From DASPHG01 sp963748315 (GTDB lineage: Bacteria; Actinomycetota; Thermoleophilia; Solirubrobacterales; Thermoleophilaceae), in the NCBI GenBank assembly GCA_963748315.1, contig CAVVIK010000005.1, positions 310,001 to 374,000 of the forward strand: a DNA stretch of 64,000 nucleotides, written 5' to 3'. Made by a program: the position numbers and the translations under genes. Shown here piece after piece: positions 25,721 through 34,484 of the stretch. The notes under the pieces were generated by a model. That model made no database searches and was not told the DNA's origin. It worked only from the letters and a program-made list of their open reading frames with translations. Position 1 is the first letter of the stretch; the number at the start of each line of letters is the position of its first letter.

Positions 25721-26995
25721 GTGGCCTCGCGCAGGCAAATCGACGTGGGCGGAGTCAAGATCGGCGGGGGCGCGCCGGTCGCCGTCCAGTCGATGACGAA
25801 GACTGAAACCGCCGACTACGACGCCACCCTGAAGCAGGTCCGGGCGATCGCCGACGCCGGCGCCGACCTCGTGCGCGTGGCGGTGCCACGGGAGAAGGAC
25901 GTCGAGGCGCTGAAGCGGCTTGTCGTCGAGTCGCCGATCCCGGTGATCGCCGACATCCACTTCAACCACACGCTCGCGCTGAAGGCGATCGACGCCGGGG
26001 CCCACTGCGTGCGGCTCAACCCGGGCAACATCGGCGGTCCCGACAAGGTCGCCGAGGTCGCGAAGAAGGCGACCGCCGCCGGGGTCCCGATGCGGATCGG
26101 CGTCAACTCCGGGTCGCTGCCCAAGCACCTCCACGAGCTCGAGAAGCAGAACCCCGTCGAGGCGCTCGTCACGGCGGCGGTCGAGTTCGTCGAGCTGATG
26201 GAGAGCCTCGACTTCGAGAACTTCAAGGTGTCGATCAAGTCGACGAGCGTGCCGAACACGATCGCCTCGAACCGCCTCCTGGCCGAGCGGATCGACTACC
26301 CGATCCACCTCGGCATCACCGAGGCCGGCACCAAGTGGTCAGGCTCGCTCAAGTCCGCGGTCGGGCTGGGCACGCTGCTCGCCGACGGAGTGGGGGACAC
26401 CGTCCGGATCTCGCTCTCCACGTTCCACGCCGAGGAGGAGGTCAAGGTCGCGTGGGAGATCCTCAAGGCGCTGAAGATCCGCGAGCGCGGCCCCGTGCTG
26501 ATCGCGTGCCCGACGTGCGGCCGGCTCCAGTTCGACATGGACACGGTCGTGGCCGAGATCGAGCAGCGGCTCGAGTCCTACGAGGAGCCGATCGAGGTCG
26601 CGGTGCTCGGGTGCGCGGTGAACGGCATCGGCGAGGCGTCTGCGGCGGACTTCGGCATCACGGGCGCCAAGAACGAAGGGCTGATCTTCGCCCACGGCAA
26701 GCCGCTGCGAAAGGTGCCCCAGGCGCAGCTCGTGGACGCGCTATTCGCCGAGATCGACAAGTCGCTCGAGCGCGGCAGGACCGAGTTCGACGACCGAGAG
26801 TCGGCCGAGGGCTCGGAGTGGCTGCAGAAGATCGAGGACGAGAACGCTGACGAGATGACCCCCGAGCGCATCGCCGCGCTCGAGGCGGCCGCGGCGACCG
26901 AGGAGGCGGGCGGGACCGCGCTGCCGATGGCGCCGAAGGTGAAGCTCGGCGAGGACGTCTCGCCGACGGCCGGACGCCGCTTCACGCGCGCCTAG
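25721..26995 (+). CDS. ispG: 4-hydroxy-3-methylbut-2-en-1-yl diphosphate synthase (flavodoxin)
   Basis: IspG (GcpE) is a 4Fe-4S enzyme that reduces MEcPP to HMBPP in the MEP pathway. The TIM-barrel part has APVAVQSMTKTETADYDATLKQV and VRLNPGNIGG. The cluster ligands are in LIACPTCGRLQFD (Cys pair) and VAVLGCAVNGIGEASAADFG (third Cys) with the Glu that completes the cluster. The protein has a ~50-residue C-terminal Ala/Glu-rich extension beyond the family core. The GTG start at 25721 was chosen because of the leaderless box. Confidence 0.95.
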   Translation: MASRRQIDVGGVKIGGGAPVAVQSMTKTETADYDATLKQVRAIADAGADLVRVAVPREKDVEALKRLVVESPIPVIADIHFNHTLALKAIDAGAHCVRLNPGNIGGPDKVAEVAKKATAAGVPMRIGVNSGSLPKHLHELEKQNPVEALVTAAVEFVELMESLDFENFKVSIKSTSVPNTIASNRLLAERIDYPIHLGITEAGTKWSGSLKSAVGLGTLLADGVGDTVRISLSTFHAEEEVKVAWEILKALKIRERGPVLIACPTCGRLQFDMDTVVAEIEQRLESYEEPIEVAVLGCAVNGIGEASAADFGITGAKNEGLIFAHGKPLRKVPQAQLVDALFAEIDKSLERGRTEFDDRESAEGSEWLQKIEDENADEMTPERIAALEAAAATEEAGGTALPMAPKVKLGEDVSPTAGRRFTRA

Positions 26996-28587
26996 CGCGC
27001 TATCGCCTCACGCGAGAACTGAAGCTGCTCGTAGTCCGGTTCCGCCCATACGGCGCGCCACGCGGTGCCCCGCTGCGTCGGGCGGCGAGCCTGGAAGAAG
27101 CCCTGGCTGTGGGTCACCTGGACCGGCGGGTCCGAGTTCACCCAGTTCGACGAGCCGGGCGCGCGGGACTGCAGATAGATCGGATACGTCGTCCCGTTCG
27201 GCGCAAACCGCGCCTGACCCCAGATGCGCGCGGTCCCGCGCTTGCGCCTGACGACGAGCGGGAACTTGTAGGCGTTCAGGGCCGGCTTCACGTCGGGATC
27301 CGGAAACGCGGTGATGAGCCCGGTCTGGAAGGTCGCCCAGTACGGCTGGGAGTCGCGCGGGAAGTCGGTGCGCGCCGCCGCGTCGTACAGCAGGAACTGG
27401 GCGCTCGAGAAGACGCGCGGGTTCTTCCAGGCGATGTAGTCGCCCTCGTTGATGTACTTCGCCTGCAGAGGAAGTGACACGCCGCGGAACGGGTCCGGCG
27501 GCAGCGACTGGTATCCGAACTCCGTCAGGAAGATCGGCATCTCGGGTGGCAAGAGCCCCGTGCGCGCGGCGATCTTGTCGAGCGTGCGCGTGAGCTCGCC
27601 GAGGTTGCTGATGTCGATCATGTCGCGCTTGGGCTGGCGTTTCGTGGGCGCGCGCCTGCGCGTATACGCGTGATGGCCGACGGCGAGCCGCGGGAGGCGC
27701 TCGAGGACAGCGAGGCGATCGAGCTTGTTGCAGCCGCGCGCCTCCGCGTCCCGGCCCGTGTAGGGGTGGAAGCGGTTGTTGAGGCAGAACATCTCCCGCA
27801 GGAAGAGCCCCGGCCTCAGCGACGCGCGAGCGCCCTTCGGCTTGACGGCGCTGCCGATCGGAGCGAGCTCGCCGATCATCACGAGATCGTCACCGTGACC
27901 GGTCCTGAGCAGGCCCCGGGCGCCGGCCACCAGGAGGTCGCGGTAGATGCGCGGCGCCGCGGCGACATCGCCCACGCCACGCTTCGTCTCGCCCTGGGGG
28001 GTGAGCCAGCCGGGCTGGTTCGGCTCGTTCCAGATTCCCCACCAGTCCACGCGCGGGAGCGCGGCCCGCCCCTGGTTCTCGTCACGGTACGAGCCGCTGT
28101 ACCGGCGCCCGGCGGCACGCACGAACTTCGCGTACTGCTTCGGGCTCGGCTTCCAGCTGCGTGCGGCGGGCTGGATGCGCGTCCGCCCGTGGGCCCAGGC
28201 GGGTCCCGGGCCCGTCGGGTTGAAGTTGACCTCGATCCCGCGGTCCCGCGCCTTCCTGACGAGGTCGTCGTAAGGGTCCCATAAGGCGGGCGGGTAGTCG
28301 CCCGGCTTCGCGCCGTTGAAGCCGCGCGGCTTGCGCTTCGCCTGCGGCGCGATCGCCTCCCAGAGCATCGTCACCCGCACCGCCTCGACGCCCAGGTTCT
28401 TCATGCGGTTGAGCGCGGCCTCCCGCCCCTCGGAGTCGATGTACACGAGCTCGTCGTCGTCCTGCATCAGCGACACCATGAACGGAGCGGCTGAAGCCGA
28501 CCCGGGCAGCACGAGCAGCGCCAGCGCCAGGGCGCATACGCACAGGATCATCCTCACCGGGTTGCGGAGCATCAGGGGTTTCAACAT
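26992..28587 (-). CDS. Secreted clan-A glycoside hydrolase-like protein
   Basis: The protein is ~531 residues. The signal peptide LCVCALALALLVLPGSASA is cleaved before APFMVS. The mature part has a TIM-barrel order with GVEAVRVTMLWEAIAP, the acid/base motif WGIWNEPNQPGW (Glu near residue 175) and the likely nucleophile Glu in IFLTEFGYQS (near 350). This is the pattern of clan GH-A enzymes such as GH5/GH39 relatives. The C-terminal ~100 residues look like a beta-rich accessory domain. The substrate is unknown. The start is the ATG at 28587. It resembles the partial gene at 1-216. Confidence 0.75.
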   Translation of the reverse strand: MLKPLMLRNPVRMILCVCALALALLVLPGSASAAPFMVSLMQDDDELVYIDSEGREAALNRMKNLGVEAVRVTMLWEAIAPQAKRKPRGFNGAKPGDYPPALWDPYDDLVRKARDRGIEVNFNPTGPGPAWAHGRTRIQPAARSWKPSPKQYAKFVRAAGRRYSGSYRDENQGRAALPRVDWWGIWNEPNQPGWLTPQGETKRGVGDVAAAPRIYRDLLVAGARGLLRTGHGDDLVMIGELAPIGSAVKPKGARASLRPGLFLREMFCLNNRFHPYTGRDAEARGCNKLDRLAVLERLPRLAVGHHAYTRRRAPTKRQPKRDMIDISNLGELTRTLDKIAARTGLLPPEMPIFLTEFGYQSLPPDPFRGVSLPLQAKYINEGDYIAWKNPRVFSSAQFLLYDAAARTDFPRDSQPYWATFQTGLITAFPDPDVKPALNAYKFPLVVRRKRGTARIWGQARFAPNGTTYPIYLQSRAPGSSNWVNSDPPVQVTHSQGFFQARRPTQRGTAWRAVWAEPDYEQLQFSREAIAR

Positions 28588-28644
28588 GGGCCGCGGCGGG
28601 CGGTTGCGCCGCTTTCGAGGCGGCTGTCCAGGAAGGCCCGCCTT

Positions 28645-28656
28645 TAGGCTAGCCGT
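28645..28656 (+). promoter_or_regulatory. Leaderless promoter of proS
   Basis: TAGGCT (28645-28650) is 6 bases before the GTG start of proS, with no Shine-Dalgarno. The same TAGGCT box is used at 43541, 47960 and 54527. Confidence 0.5.
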
Positions 28657-30348
28657 GTGACCCGCCTGACCCGGTTCTTCCTCCCCACGGAGAAGCTCGC
28701 GCCTGCCGACGCGGAGGCGCAATCGCACAAGCTGATGGTGCGGGCCGGGCTCATCCGCCAGGTCGGCGCCGGCATCTGGTCCTGGCTGCCCGCGGGCCTG
28801 CGCGTGCACCGGCGCGCCGAGCAGATCATCCGCGAGGAGCTCAACTCGATCGGAGGCCAGGAGATGCTCATGCCGGTCCTCCAGCCGGCCGAGCTCTGGC
28901 AGCAGACGGGGCGCTACGGCTTCGATGAGCAGTTCCGGCTGCAGGACCGCAAGGGCGCGGACCTCGTGCTCGCGATGACGCACGAGGAGAACGTGACGTT
29001 GCACGTCTCGAAGGTGGTGCGCTCGTACAGGGACCTTCCCTTGATCCTGTACCACATCCAGGTCAAGGAGCGGGACGAGCCGCGGCCGCGCGCGGGCGTC
29101 CTCCGAACGCGCGAGTTCATCATGAAGGACTCGTACACGTTCGACCGCGATGCGGACGGGCTACAGCACGGCTACGACCTGCACATCCAGGCCTATGACC
29201 GCATCTTCGACCGCTGCGGGCTCGAGTGGTACAGGGTCGAGTCCGACGTCGGCATGATGGGCGGCCTCGGCGCGCACGAGTACATGGCGCCGTGTCCGGC
29301 GGGCGAGAACGACGTCGCTCTGTCCGCGTCGGGCTACGCCGCGAACGTCGAGGTGGCGAGCGCCGCGCCCCAGTCCGTCGACGGCCTAGCCGGCGGTCCC
29401 GCGGAGCCGGTCGAGACGCCGGGGGCGACGACGATCGAAGCCGTGTCGCAGCTCCTGGGCCTGCCGGCAGGTGCGCTGATCAAGGCATTCCCGGTGATCG
29501 CCGACGAACGGGGGCCGCTCCTCATCCTCACACGCGGCGACCACCGCCTGAACGACGTGAAGCTGAGAAACGCGCTCGGCCAGGACTTCCGTCCCGCGCA
29601 GGAGGACGAGGTGAAGGGGCAGTTCGGGTCGGTTCCCGGGTTCATCGGCCCCCTCGGCGCGCGCGTCCCCGTGGTCGCGGACGAGGCGCTGAAGGGGCTC
29701 GAGGGGCTGGTCGCGGGCGCCAACGAGCCGGACAAGCACATCAAGGGCGTCCAACCGGGTCGCGACTTCGACCCGGAGTGGGCGGACGTCCGCGCGGTCG
29801 AGGCCGGCGACACCGATCCGTCGGGAGCGGAGATCCGGATCGAGCCCGCGATCGAGATCGGCAACATCTTCAAGCTCGGCACCCGCTATTCGGAGCCGCT
29901 CGGCGCCACCTATCTCGACGAGAACGGCAACGAGCAGCTGATCTGGATGGGCTCGTACGGGATCGGGCCGGCCCGGATCGCGGCCGCCGCGGTCGAGCAG
30001 TTCGCCGACGAGCAGGGCATCTCGTGGCCGCGCTCGCTCGCGCCGTGGGACATCGAGCTCGTCACGCTCGGCAAGGAGGGCGAGCCGGCGCGCGAGGTCG
30101 CGGACCGCCTCTACGGCGAGCTGCTCGAGGGCGGCCTCGAGGTCGTCTACGACGATCGCGACGCGAGCGCGGGGGAGAAGTTCGCCGATGCCGAGCTACT
30201 CGGGGTCCCGCTGCGGCTCACGGTGGGCAAGCGCGGGGTCGAAGAGGGCGAGGTCGAGGCGCAGGTGCGGCGGGGGCAGGAGAAGCGGTCATTGCCCCTC
30301 GAGGGCGCGGCGCAGGCTGCCGCGGACCTGTGGCGCGAGCTCGACTGA
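28657..30348 (+). CDS. proS: Prolyl-tRNA synthetase, bacterial type
   Basis: ProS charges tRNA-Pro. The 563-residue protein is the bacterial form with an editing (INS) domain inserted at ~residues 220-380 (TIEAVSQLLGLPAGALIKAFP, ILTRGDHRLNDVKLRNAL). The class II motifs are present: RPRAGVLRTREFIMKDSYTFD and the motif 3 region WMGSYGIGPARIAAAAVEQ. The C-terminal anticodon-binding domain follows (LAPWDIELVTLG). It is upstream of a phosphatidyltransferase and the RsiG-FHA-MerR group. Confidence 0.97.
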   Translation: MTRLTRFFLPTEKLAPADAEAQSHKLMVRAGLIRQVGAGIWSWLPAGLRVHRRAEQIIREELNSIGGQEMLMPVLQPAELWQQTGRYGFDEQFRLQDRKGADLVLAMTHEENVTLHVSKVVRSYRDLPLILYHIQVKERDEPRPRAGVLRTREFIMKDSYTFDRDADGLQHGYDLHIQAYDRIFDRCGLEWYRVESDVGMMGGLGAHEYMAPCPAGENDVALSASGYAANVEVASAAPQSVDGLAGGPAEPVETPGATTIEAVSQLLGLPAGALIKAFPVIADERGPLLILTRGDHRLNDVKLRNALGQDFRPAQEDEVKGQFGSVPGFIGPLGARVPVVADEALKGLEGLVAGANEPDKHIKGVQPGRDFDPEWADVRAVEAGDTDPSGAEIRIEPAIEIGNIFKLGTRYSEPLGATYLDENGNEQLIWMGSYGIGPARIAAAAVEQFADEQGISWPRSLAPWDIELVTLGKEGEPAREVADRLYGELLEGGLEVVYDDRDASAGEKFADAELLGVPLRLTVGKRGVEEGEVEAQVRRGQEKRSLPLEGAAQAAADLWRELD

Positions 30349-30950
30349 CCACGAGGCGCCTGCTCGGGCTAGACCGGTCCGGCGGGCCGCCGCCCGAGAC
30401 CCGCGCGGGCGAGCCGCTCCGCCCGTGGACCCTGCCGAACCTGATCGGCTTCATCAGGCTCGCCCTGATCCCGGTGTTCCTGGTGCTGGCGCTGAGCTCG
30501 GACGACGGCCGCGTCGCGTCGGCCTCGGTCCTCTACGCGGTCATCGGCGGAAGCGACTACCTGGACGGCATCGCGGCCCGGCTGACGGGCCAGTACAGCC
30601 GCCTCGGCGCGTTGCTCGACCCGCTCACGGACAGGCTCCTCGTCGTCAGCGGCGTCATCGTGTGCTGGCACTTCGAGCTGCTTCCGCGCTGGGCGCTCGG
30701 CGTGCTCGCGGCCCGCGAGGTGGTGATGCTGGCGCTCACGCAGATCGGCCTCCGGCATGGCCTCGACCTCGAGGTGAAGATGATCGGCCGCTGGGCGGTG
30801 TGGCCGACGATGTTCTCGATGTTCCTCGCGATGGTGTCGGTGACGTGGGTCGCGGAGGCGCTGTTGTACATCGGGCTGGCTATGACTCTTTGGGCCACCG
30901 CGCTTTACATTCGCGACGGCCTGCACGCGTTGCACGAAGGCTCAACTTGA
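30330..30950 (+). CDS. CDP-alcohol phosphatidyltransferase, PgsA-like
   Basis: This integral membrane enzyme transfers a phosphatidyl group from CDP-diacylglycerol to an alcohol, probably glycerol-3-phosphate. The catalytic motif DG-x2-AR-x8-G-x3-D-x3-D appears as DYLDGIAARLTGQYSRLGALLDPLTDRLLV, with one Asp per expected position. Five to six hydrophobic segments follow. The usable start codons are a GTG at 30330, inside proS, or a CTG at 30345 that overlaps the proS stop (CTGA). No other start lies before the first conserved helix. Confidence 0.88.
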   Translation: MARARLTTRRLLGLDRSGGPPPETRAGEPLRPWTLPNLIGFIRLALIPVFLVLALSSDDGRVASASVLYAVIGGSDYLDGIAARLTGQYSRLGALLDPLTDRLLVVSGVIVCWHFELLPRWALGVLAAREVVMLALTQIGLRHGLDLEVKMIGRWAVWPTMFSMFLAMVSVTWVAEALLYIGLAMTLWATALYIRDGLHALHEGST

Positions 30951-30994
30951 CGTGTAGACTCGCGCGACCGACACCCTACGACTAGAGGACAGGA

Positions 30995-31249
30995 ATGGAC
31001 ACGTTTCCGGACCTGGGCGCCTTGAGCGACCAGGAGCTGAAGGACCTGATTCAACAGCTCACCGAGGAAGAGCAGGAAGTCTCGTATCAGCGCCGCATCC
31101 TGCACGGCAAGATCGACATCCTGCGCGCGGAACTCGTGAACCGCCTGCGAAAGAAACACGAGGAGGGTGAGCCGGTGATCACCGGTGCGGATGTCCAGCA
31201 GCTCACGGACATCCTCTCCGGCAAGAGCGGCAGCGACGCTCCGGAGTAG
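30995..31249 (+). CDS. rsiG: RsiG-type c-di-GMP-binding anti-sigma factor homologue
   Basis: The 84-residue, mostly helical protein has the RsiG signature E-x3-S-x2-R-x3-Q-x3-D almost complete: Glu26, Ser30, Arg33, His37 and Asp41, with His in place of Gln. In Streptomyces RsiG binds c-di-GMP and sequesters the sigma factor WhiG. In Rubrobacter a single-motif RsiG works as a homodimer, which is the form expected here. A GGACAGGA ribosome binding site precedes the ATG. The partner sigma factor (WhiG/FliA type) is not in this window. It sits before the FHA-MerR pair. Confidence 0.72.
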   Translation: MDTFPDLGALSDQELKDLIQQLTEEEQEVSYQRRILHGKIDILRAELVNRLRKKHEEGEPVITGADVQQLTDILSGKSGSDAPE

Positions 31250-31267
31250 GGCCGGGCGGCGCAGGGC

Positions 31268-31729
31268 ATGCACTGCCCCGAATGCGGGTTCGTAAACGGC
31301 GAGGGCGCCAACTACTGCCAGAAGTGCGGTGCCTTCCTCGCCGGCGTCGGCGAGTCGAGCGACGCGACGACCGCGCAGTACCAGCTGGACGACGAGAGCG
31401 GCGAGCTGAAGCCCGTCGACGGCGAGCGCCCGGTGGACGGGGGCGTGCTCGTGATCCGGGCCGGCGGCGGACGCGCGGGGGAGACCTTCGAGCTGAGCGG
31501 AGAGCGAATCGCCATCGGGCGCAGCCCGGACGCGGACGTCTTCCTCGACGACGTCACCGTCTCGCGCAACCACGCTCTGCTCGTCAGGCGTCGCGACGGG
31601 CTCTATCTCGACGACCTGGGCTCCCTGAACGGCTCCTACGTCAACCGGCACCGGATCGAGTCCCACAAGCTGCAGGCCGGTGACGAGCTGCAGATCGGCA
31701 AGTACAAGCTGACGTACCTGGAGCGATGA
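31268..31729 (+). CDS. Zinc-ribbon and FHA-domain protein, GarA/OdhI-like
   Basis: Residues 1-~25 form a zinc ribbon (MHCPECGF and NYCQKCGAF). An acidic linker follows, and the FHA domain at ~60-150 carries the phosphothreonine-binding signature IAIGRSPDADVFLDDVTVSRNHALL and LGSLNGSYVNRHRI. FHA proteins bind phosphothreonine peptides. In mycobacteria and corynebacteria the GarA/OdhI protein before an FtsR regulator controls 2-oxoglutarate metabolism. An Asp-Ala-Thr-Thr stretch near residue 33 could be a kinase site. It overlaps the MerR gene by four bases. Confidence 0.85.
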   Translation: MHCPECGFVNGEGANYCQKCGAFLAGVGESSDATTAQYQLDDESGELKPVDGERPVDGGVLVIRAGGGRAGETFELSGERIAIGRSPDADVFLDDVTVSRNHALLVRRRDGLYLDDLGSLNGSYVNRHRIESHKLQAGDELQIGKYKLTYLER

Positions 31730-32454
31730 CCTCGGAAGCGCCCATAGCCCGCCCGCCGACGGCCAAATCGCTGACCATCGGAGCTGTCTGCAAGTCGCTC
31801 GAGCGCGAGTTCCCGGACATCTCGATCTCGAAGATCCGCTATCTGGAGGACCAGAAGCTGCTCGCGCCCCGCCGCACGCGCGGGGGCTACCGGCTGTACT
31901 CGCCGGACGACGTCCAGCGCCTGCGCACGATCCTGCGGCTCCAGCGCGACGAGTTCCTGCCGCTGCGCGTGATTCGCCAGGAACTCGCCTCCGGACGGGC
32001 GGAGGCCGACGTGGACCGGGCCAAGCCGGTCGCCGACCCGCGCGCGCTGCGGCGGGTGACGGTCCTGCGGAAGGGCCCCGAGTCGCTCTACTCGCTCGCG
32101 GAGGTGCTCGCGGACACCGGCGCGTCGGGAGAGCTCGTCAAGGAGCTCGAGGACTACGGGATCGTCAACGGCCAGCGTGAGGGAGGCGACCCGCTCTACG
32201 ACGAGACCGAGCGGGAGATCATCAAGGCCGCCGCCGAGCTCGCGAAGTTCGGCGTCGGCGGGCGCAACCTGCGCGTCTTCCGGACCTCCGCGGACCGTGA
32301 GGCGGCGCTGCTCGAGCAGATCCTGGCCTCGGCGCTCAAGTCGCGCAACCCCGACCGCCGGCGCGAGGCGGTCGAGGCGCTCGACAATCTCGCCGCGATC
32401 GCGTCGCACCTCAAGCACCTGCTGCTCGTGCGCGACCTGCGCCACATGGTCTGA
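31726..32454 (+). CDS. MerR family regulator, FtsR-like
   Basis: The N-terminal winged helix (LTIGAVCKSLEREFPDISISKIRYLEDQKLLAPRRTRGGYRLYSPDDVQRLRTIL) is a full MerR DNA-binding domain. The long C-terminal part (residues ~100-242) has a second helical domain and a coiled coil, as in FtsR of Corynebacterium, which activates ftsZ. The position straight after the FHA gene repeats the GarA/OdhI-ftsR pairing. Target genes are not known here. Confidence 0.85.
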   Translation: MTSEAPIARPPTAKSLTIGAVCKSLEREFPDISISKIRYLEDQKLLAPRRTRGGYRLYSPDDVQRLRTILRLQRDEFLPLRVIRQELASGRAEADVDRAKPVADPRALRRVTVLRKGPESLYSLAEVLADTGASGELVKELEDYGIVNGQREGGDPLYDETEREIIKAAAELAKFGVGGRNLRVFRTSADREAALLEQILASALKSRNPDRRREAVEALDNLAAIASHLKHLLLVRDLRHMV

Positions 32455-32895
32455 GTGCCGGTCGTAACCCGGCACTCCGGCTACGACGCTCCGCTCGAGC
32501 GCGTCTGGAAGGTCGTCTCGGACCCGTACTCGCTCCCGCGCTGGTGGCCGCGCGTGCAGCGCGTCGAGGAGGTCTCCGACTCCGGCTGGACCATGGTCCT
32601 CATGTCCGACCGCGGCAAGCCGATCCGCGCGGACTACACGCTCGCCGAGTCGTCGCCGATGGAGATGCTCGAGTGGCAGCAGGAGCTCGCGGAGACGCCG
32701 TTCGAGCGCATGCTGTCGCAGTCGCGGATCGTCATCGAGCTCGCCCAGGAGGACGACGCGCGCAAGACCGCGGTCGTCCTGCGCTCGACGGAGCGCTTGC
32801 GCGGTCTCGCGCGCCTGGGGTCGCCCATGGTTCGGCGTGCCACGCGCAGACGACTCGGCCAGGCGCTCGAGCAGCTCGGCGAGCTCGTCGAATGA
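32455..32895 (+). CDS. SRPBCC (START-like) family protein
   Basis: The 146-residue protein opens with VTRHSGYDAPLERVWKVVSDPYSLPRWWPRVQRVEEV, the typical start of polyketide cyclase/START-like ligand-binding proteins with a conserved Trp-Pro pair. The hydrophobic cavity fold binds lipids or polyketides; no ligand can be named. GTG start and stop touch the MerR and flavoenzyme genes, so the three are cotranscribed. Confidence 0.8.
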   Translation: MPVVTRHSGYDAPLERVWKVVSDPYSLPRWWPRVQRVEEVSDSGWTMVLMSDRGKPIRADYTLAESSPMEMLEWQQELAETPFERMLSQSRIVIELAQEDDARKTAVVLRSTERLRGLARLGSPMVRRATRRRLGQALEQLGELVE

Positions 32896-34484
32896 ACGCC
32901 CCCGACCCGCGCATGCGGTGGTGGGGGTGGGGCGTCGACCGCGACGCGACCTCGCTGCCCGACAAGGCGCGCGACATGCTGCGGCAGGCGTTCTCGATCG
33001 AGGACGAGCCCGCGCCGCCGCCGAGCCTCGACGACGTCAAGCTGCCCGAGTCGGCGCTCGCGTCCGAGGTCCGCGGCCGGCTGGCCGCGGTCGTCGGCGA
33101 CGACGCCGTCCGGGACGACAGGCTCGCGCGCGTCGCGCACGCGCTCGGCAAGAGCTATCCGGACCTCGTCCGGATCCGCGCGGGCGACGCTTCGAGCGCC
33201 CCGGACGCGATCGTCTACCCGGGGTCCCACGAGGATGTGCTCGCCGTGCTCGAGCTGTGCTCGGCCGAGCGCATCGCCGTCACGCCCTTCGGCGGAGGCT
33301 CGAGCGTCGTCGGCGGGGTGGAGCCGCGCCGCGACGGCTTCTCAGCCGCCATCAGCCTGGACCTTGCGCGCATGGACCGGCTCGTCGAGGCCGACGCCGT
33401 CTCGCTGCTCGCGACGTTCGAGCCGGGGTGCACCGGCCCACGGGTCGAGGAGCTGCTCGCGGCGGAGGGGCTTACGCTCGGCCACTTTCCGCAGTCCTGG
33501 GAGTACGCGACGCTCGGCGGCTTCGTGGCCACACGGTCGGCCGGAAGGGCATCCACCGGCTACGGGCGGATCGACGAGCTGGTGCAGGGCGTGCGCCTGG
33601 CGACGCCCACGGGCACCGTCGAGCTCCGGCCGGTCCCGGCTACGGCGGCCGGTCCTGGCATGCGCGGGCTCGTCGTCGGCTCGGAGGGAACGCTCGGGGT
33701 GATCACCGAGGCGACGCTCGCGGTCCGGCGTGCGCCCGCCGTCAAGGTGAACGAGGGCTGGGTGTTCGACTCCTGGCAGGCCGGCTGCGATGCGTTTCGC
33801 GCGATGGAGCAGGCCGGCGATGCGGGCGACGTATGCCGCCTGTCCGACGAGGCCGAGACTGCGCTGAACGCCGCTGCGTCGGGCCACGACGCACCCGGGC
33901 CGTGCCTCGCAGTCGTCGGGTGGGAGGGTGACGACGAGGACGTGGAGCGGCGCGCCGAGCGGACGCGCGCGCACCTCGAAGCCGGGGGTGCCCGATCGCT
34001 CGGCGAGGAGGCCGGGGCGCGCGCCGGCCGCAACTACTTCGCCGGGCCGTACCTGCGCGACGAGCTGCTCGGCATGGGTGTGCTGGTCGAGACCCTGGAG
34101 ACCGCCACCACGTGGAGCCGCCTGCAGGAGCTCTACGCGGCCGTGGGCGACGCCCTGCGGGAAGCGCTCGCCGCGCGCGGGACCGACGCGCTCGTGATGT
34201 GCCACGTCTCGCACCTCTATCGCTCGGGTGCCTCGCTGTACTTCTCGTTCTTCGCCCGCCAGGAGCGCGGCGCGGAGCTCGAGCAGTGGCGCGCGGCCAA
34301 GACGGCGGCGTGCGACGCGATCGTCGCCCACGGCGGGACGATCACCCACCATCACGCGATCGGCCGCGACCACGCCGCGTGGATGGCTCAGGAGGTGGGG
34401 GAGCTCGGCGTCGAGGCGTTGCGCGGCGTCAAGCAGAAGCTCGACCCCGCCGGGATCATGAATCCCGGGAAGCTGCTTCCGTAG
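32892..34484 (+). CDS. FAD-binding oxidase, alkylglycerone-phosphate synthase-like
   Basis: The 530-residue protein resembles AGPS, the enzyme that makes the ether bond of plasmalogen-type lipids. The start MRWWGWGVDRD is an AGPS hallmark. The PCMH-type FAD domain shows PFGGGSSVVGGVE, YATLGGFVATRSAG and GLVVGSEGTLGVITE. Near the C-terminus ITHHHAIGRDHAAWM supplies the His-His-His active-site motif, and LDPAGIMNPGKLLP ends the flavoprotein fold. Without a dihydroxyacetone phosphate acyltransferase nearby, the ether-lipid role is inferred. The 3' end overlaps the convergent receiver gene by 29 bases. Confidence 0.85.
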   Translation: MNAPDPRMRWWGWGVDRDATSLPDKARDMLRQAFSIEDEPAPPPSLDDVKLPESALASEVRGRLAAVVGDDAVRDDRLARVAHALGKSYPDLVRIRAGDASSAPDAIVYPGSHEDVLAVLELCSAERIAVTPFGGGSSVVGGVEPRRDGFSAAISLDLARMDRLVEADAVSLLATFEPGCTGPRVEELLAAEGLTLGHFPQSWEYATLGGFVATRSAGRASTGYGRIDELVQGVRLATPTGTVELRPVPATAAGPGMRGLVVGSEGTLGVITEATLAVRRAPAVKVNEGWVFDSWQAGCDAFRAMEQAGDAGDVCRLSDEAETALNAAASGHDAPGPCLAVVGWEGDDEDVERRAERTRAHLEAGGARSLGEEAGARAGRNYFAGPYLRDELLGMGVLVETLETATTWSRLQELYAAVGDALREALAARGTDALVMCHVSHLYRSGASLYFSFFARQERGAELEQWRAAKTAACDAIVAHGGTITHHHAIGRDHAAWMAQEVGELGVEALRGVKQKLDPAGIMNPGKLLP

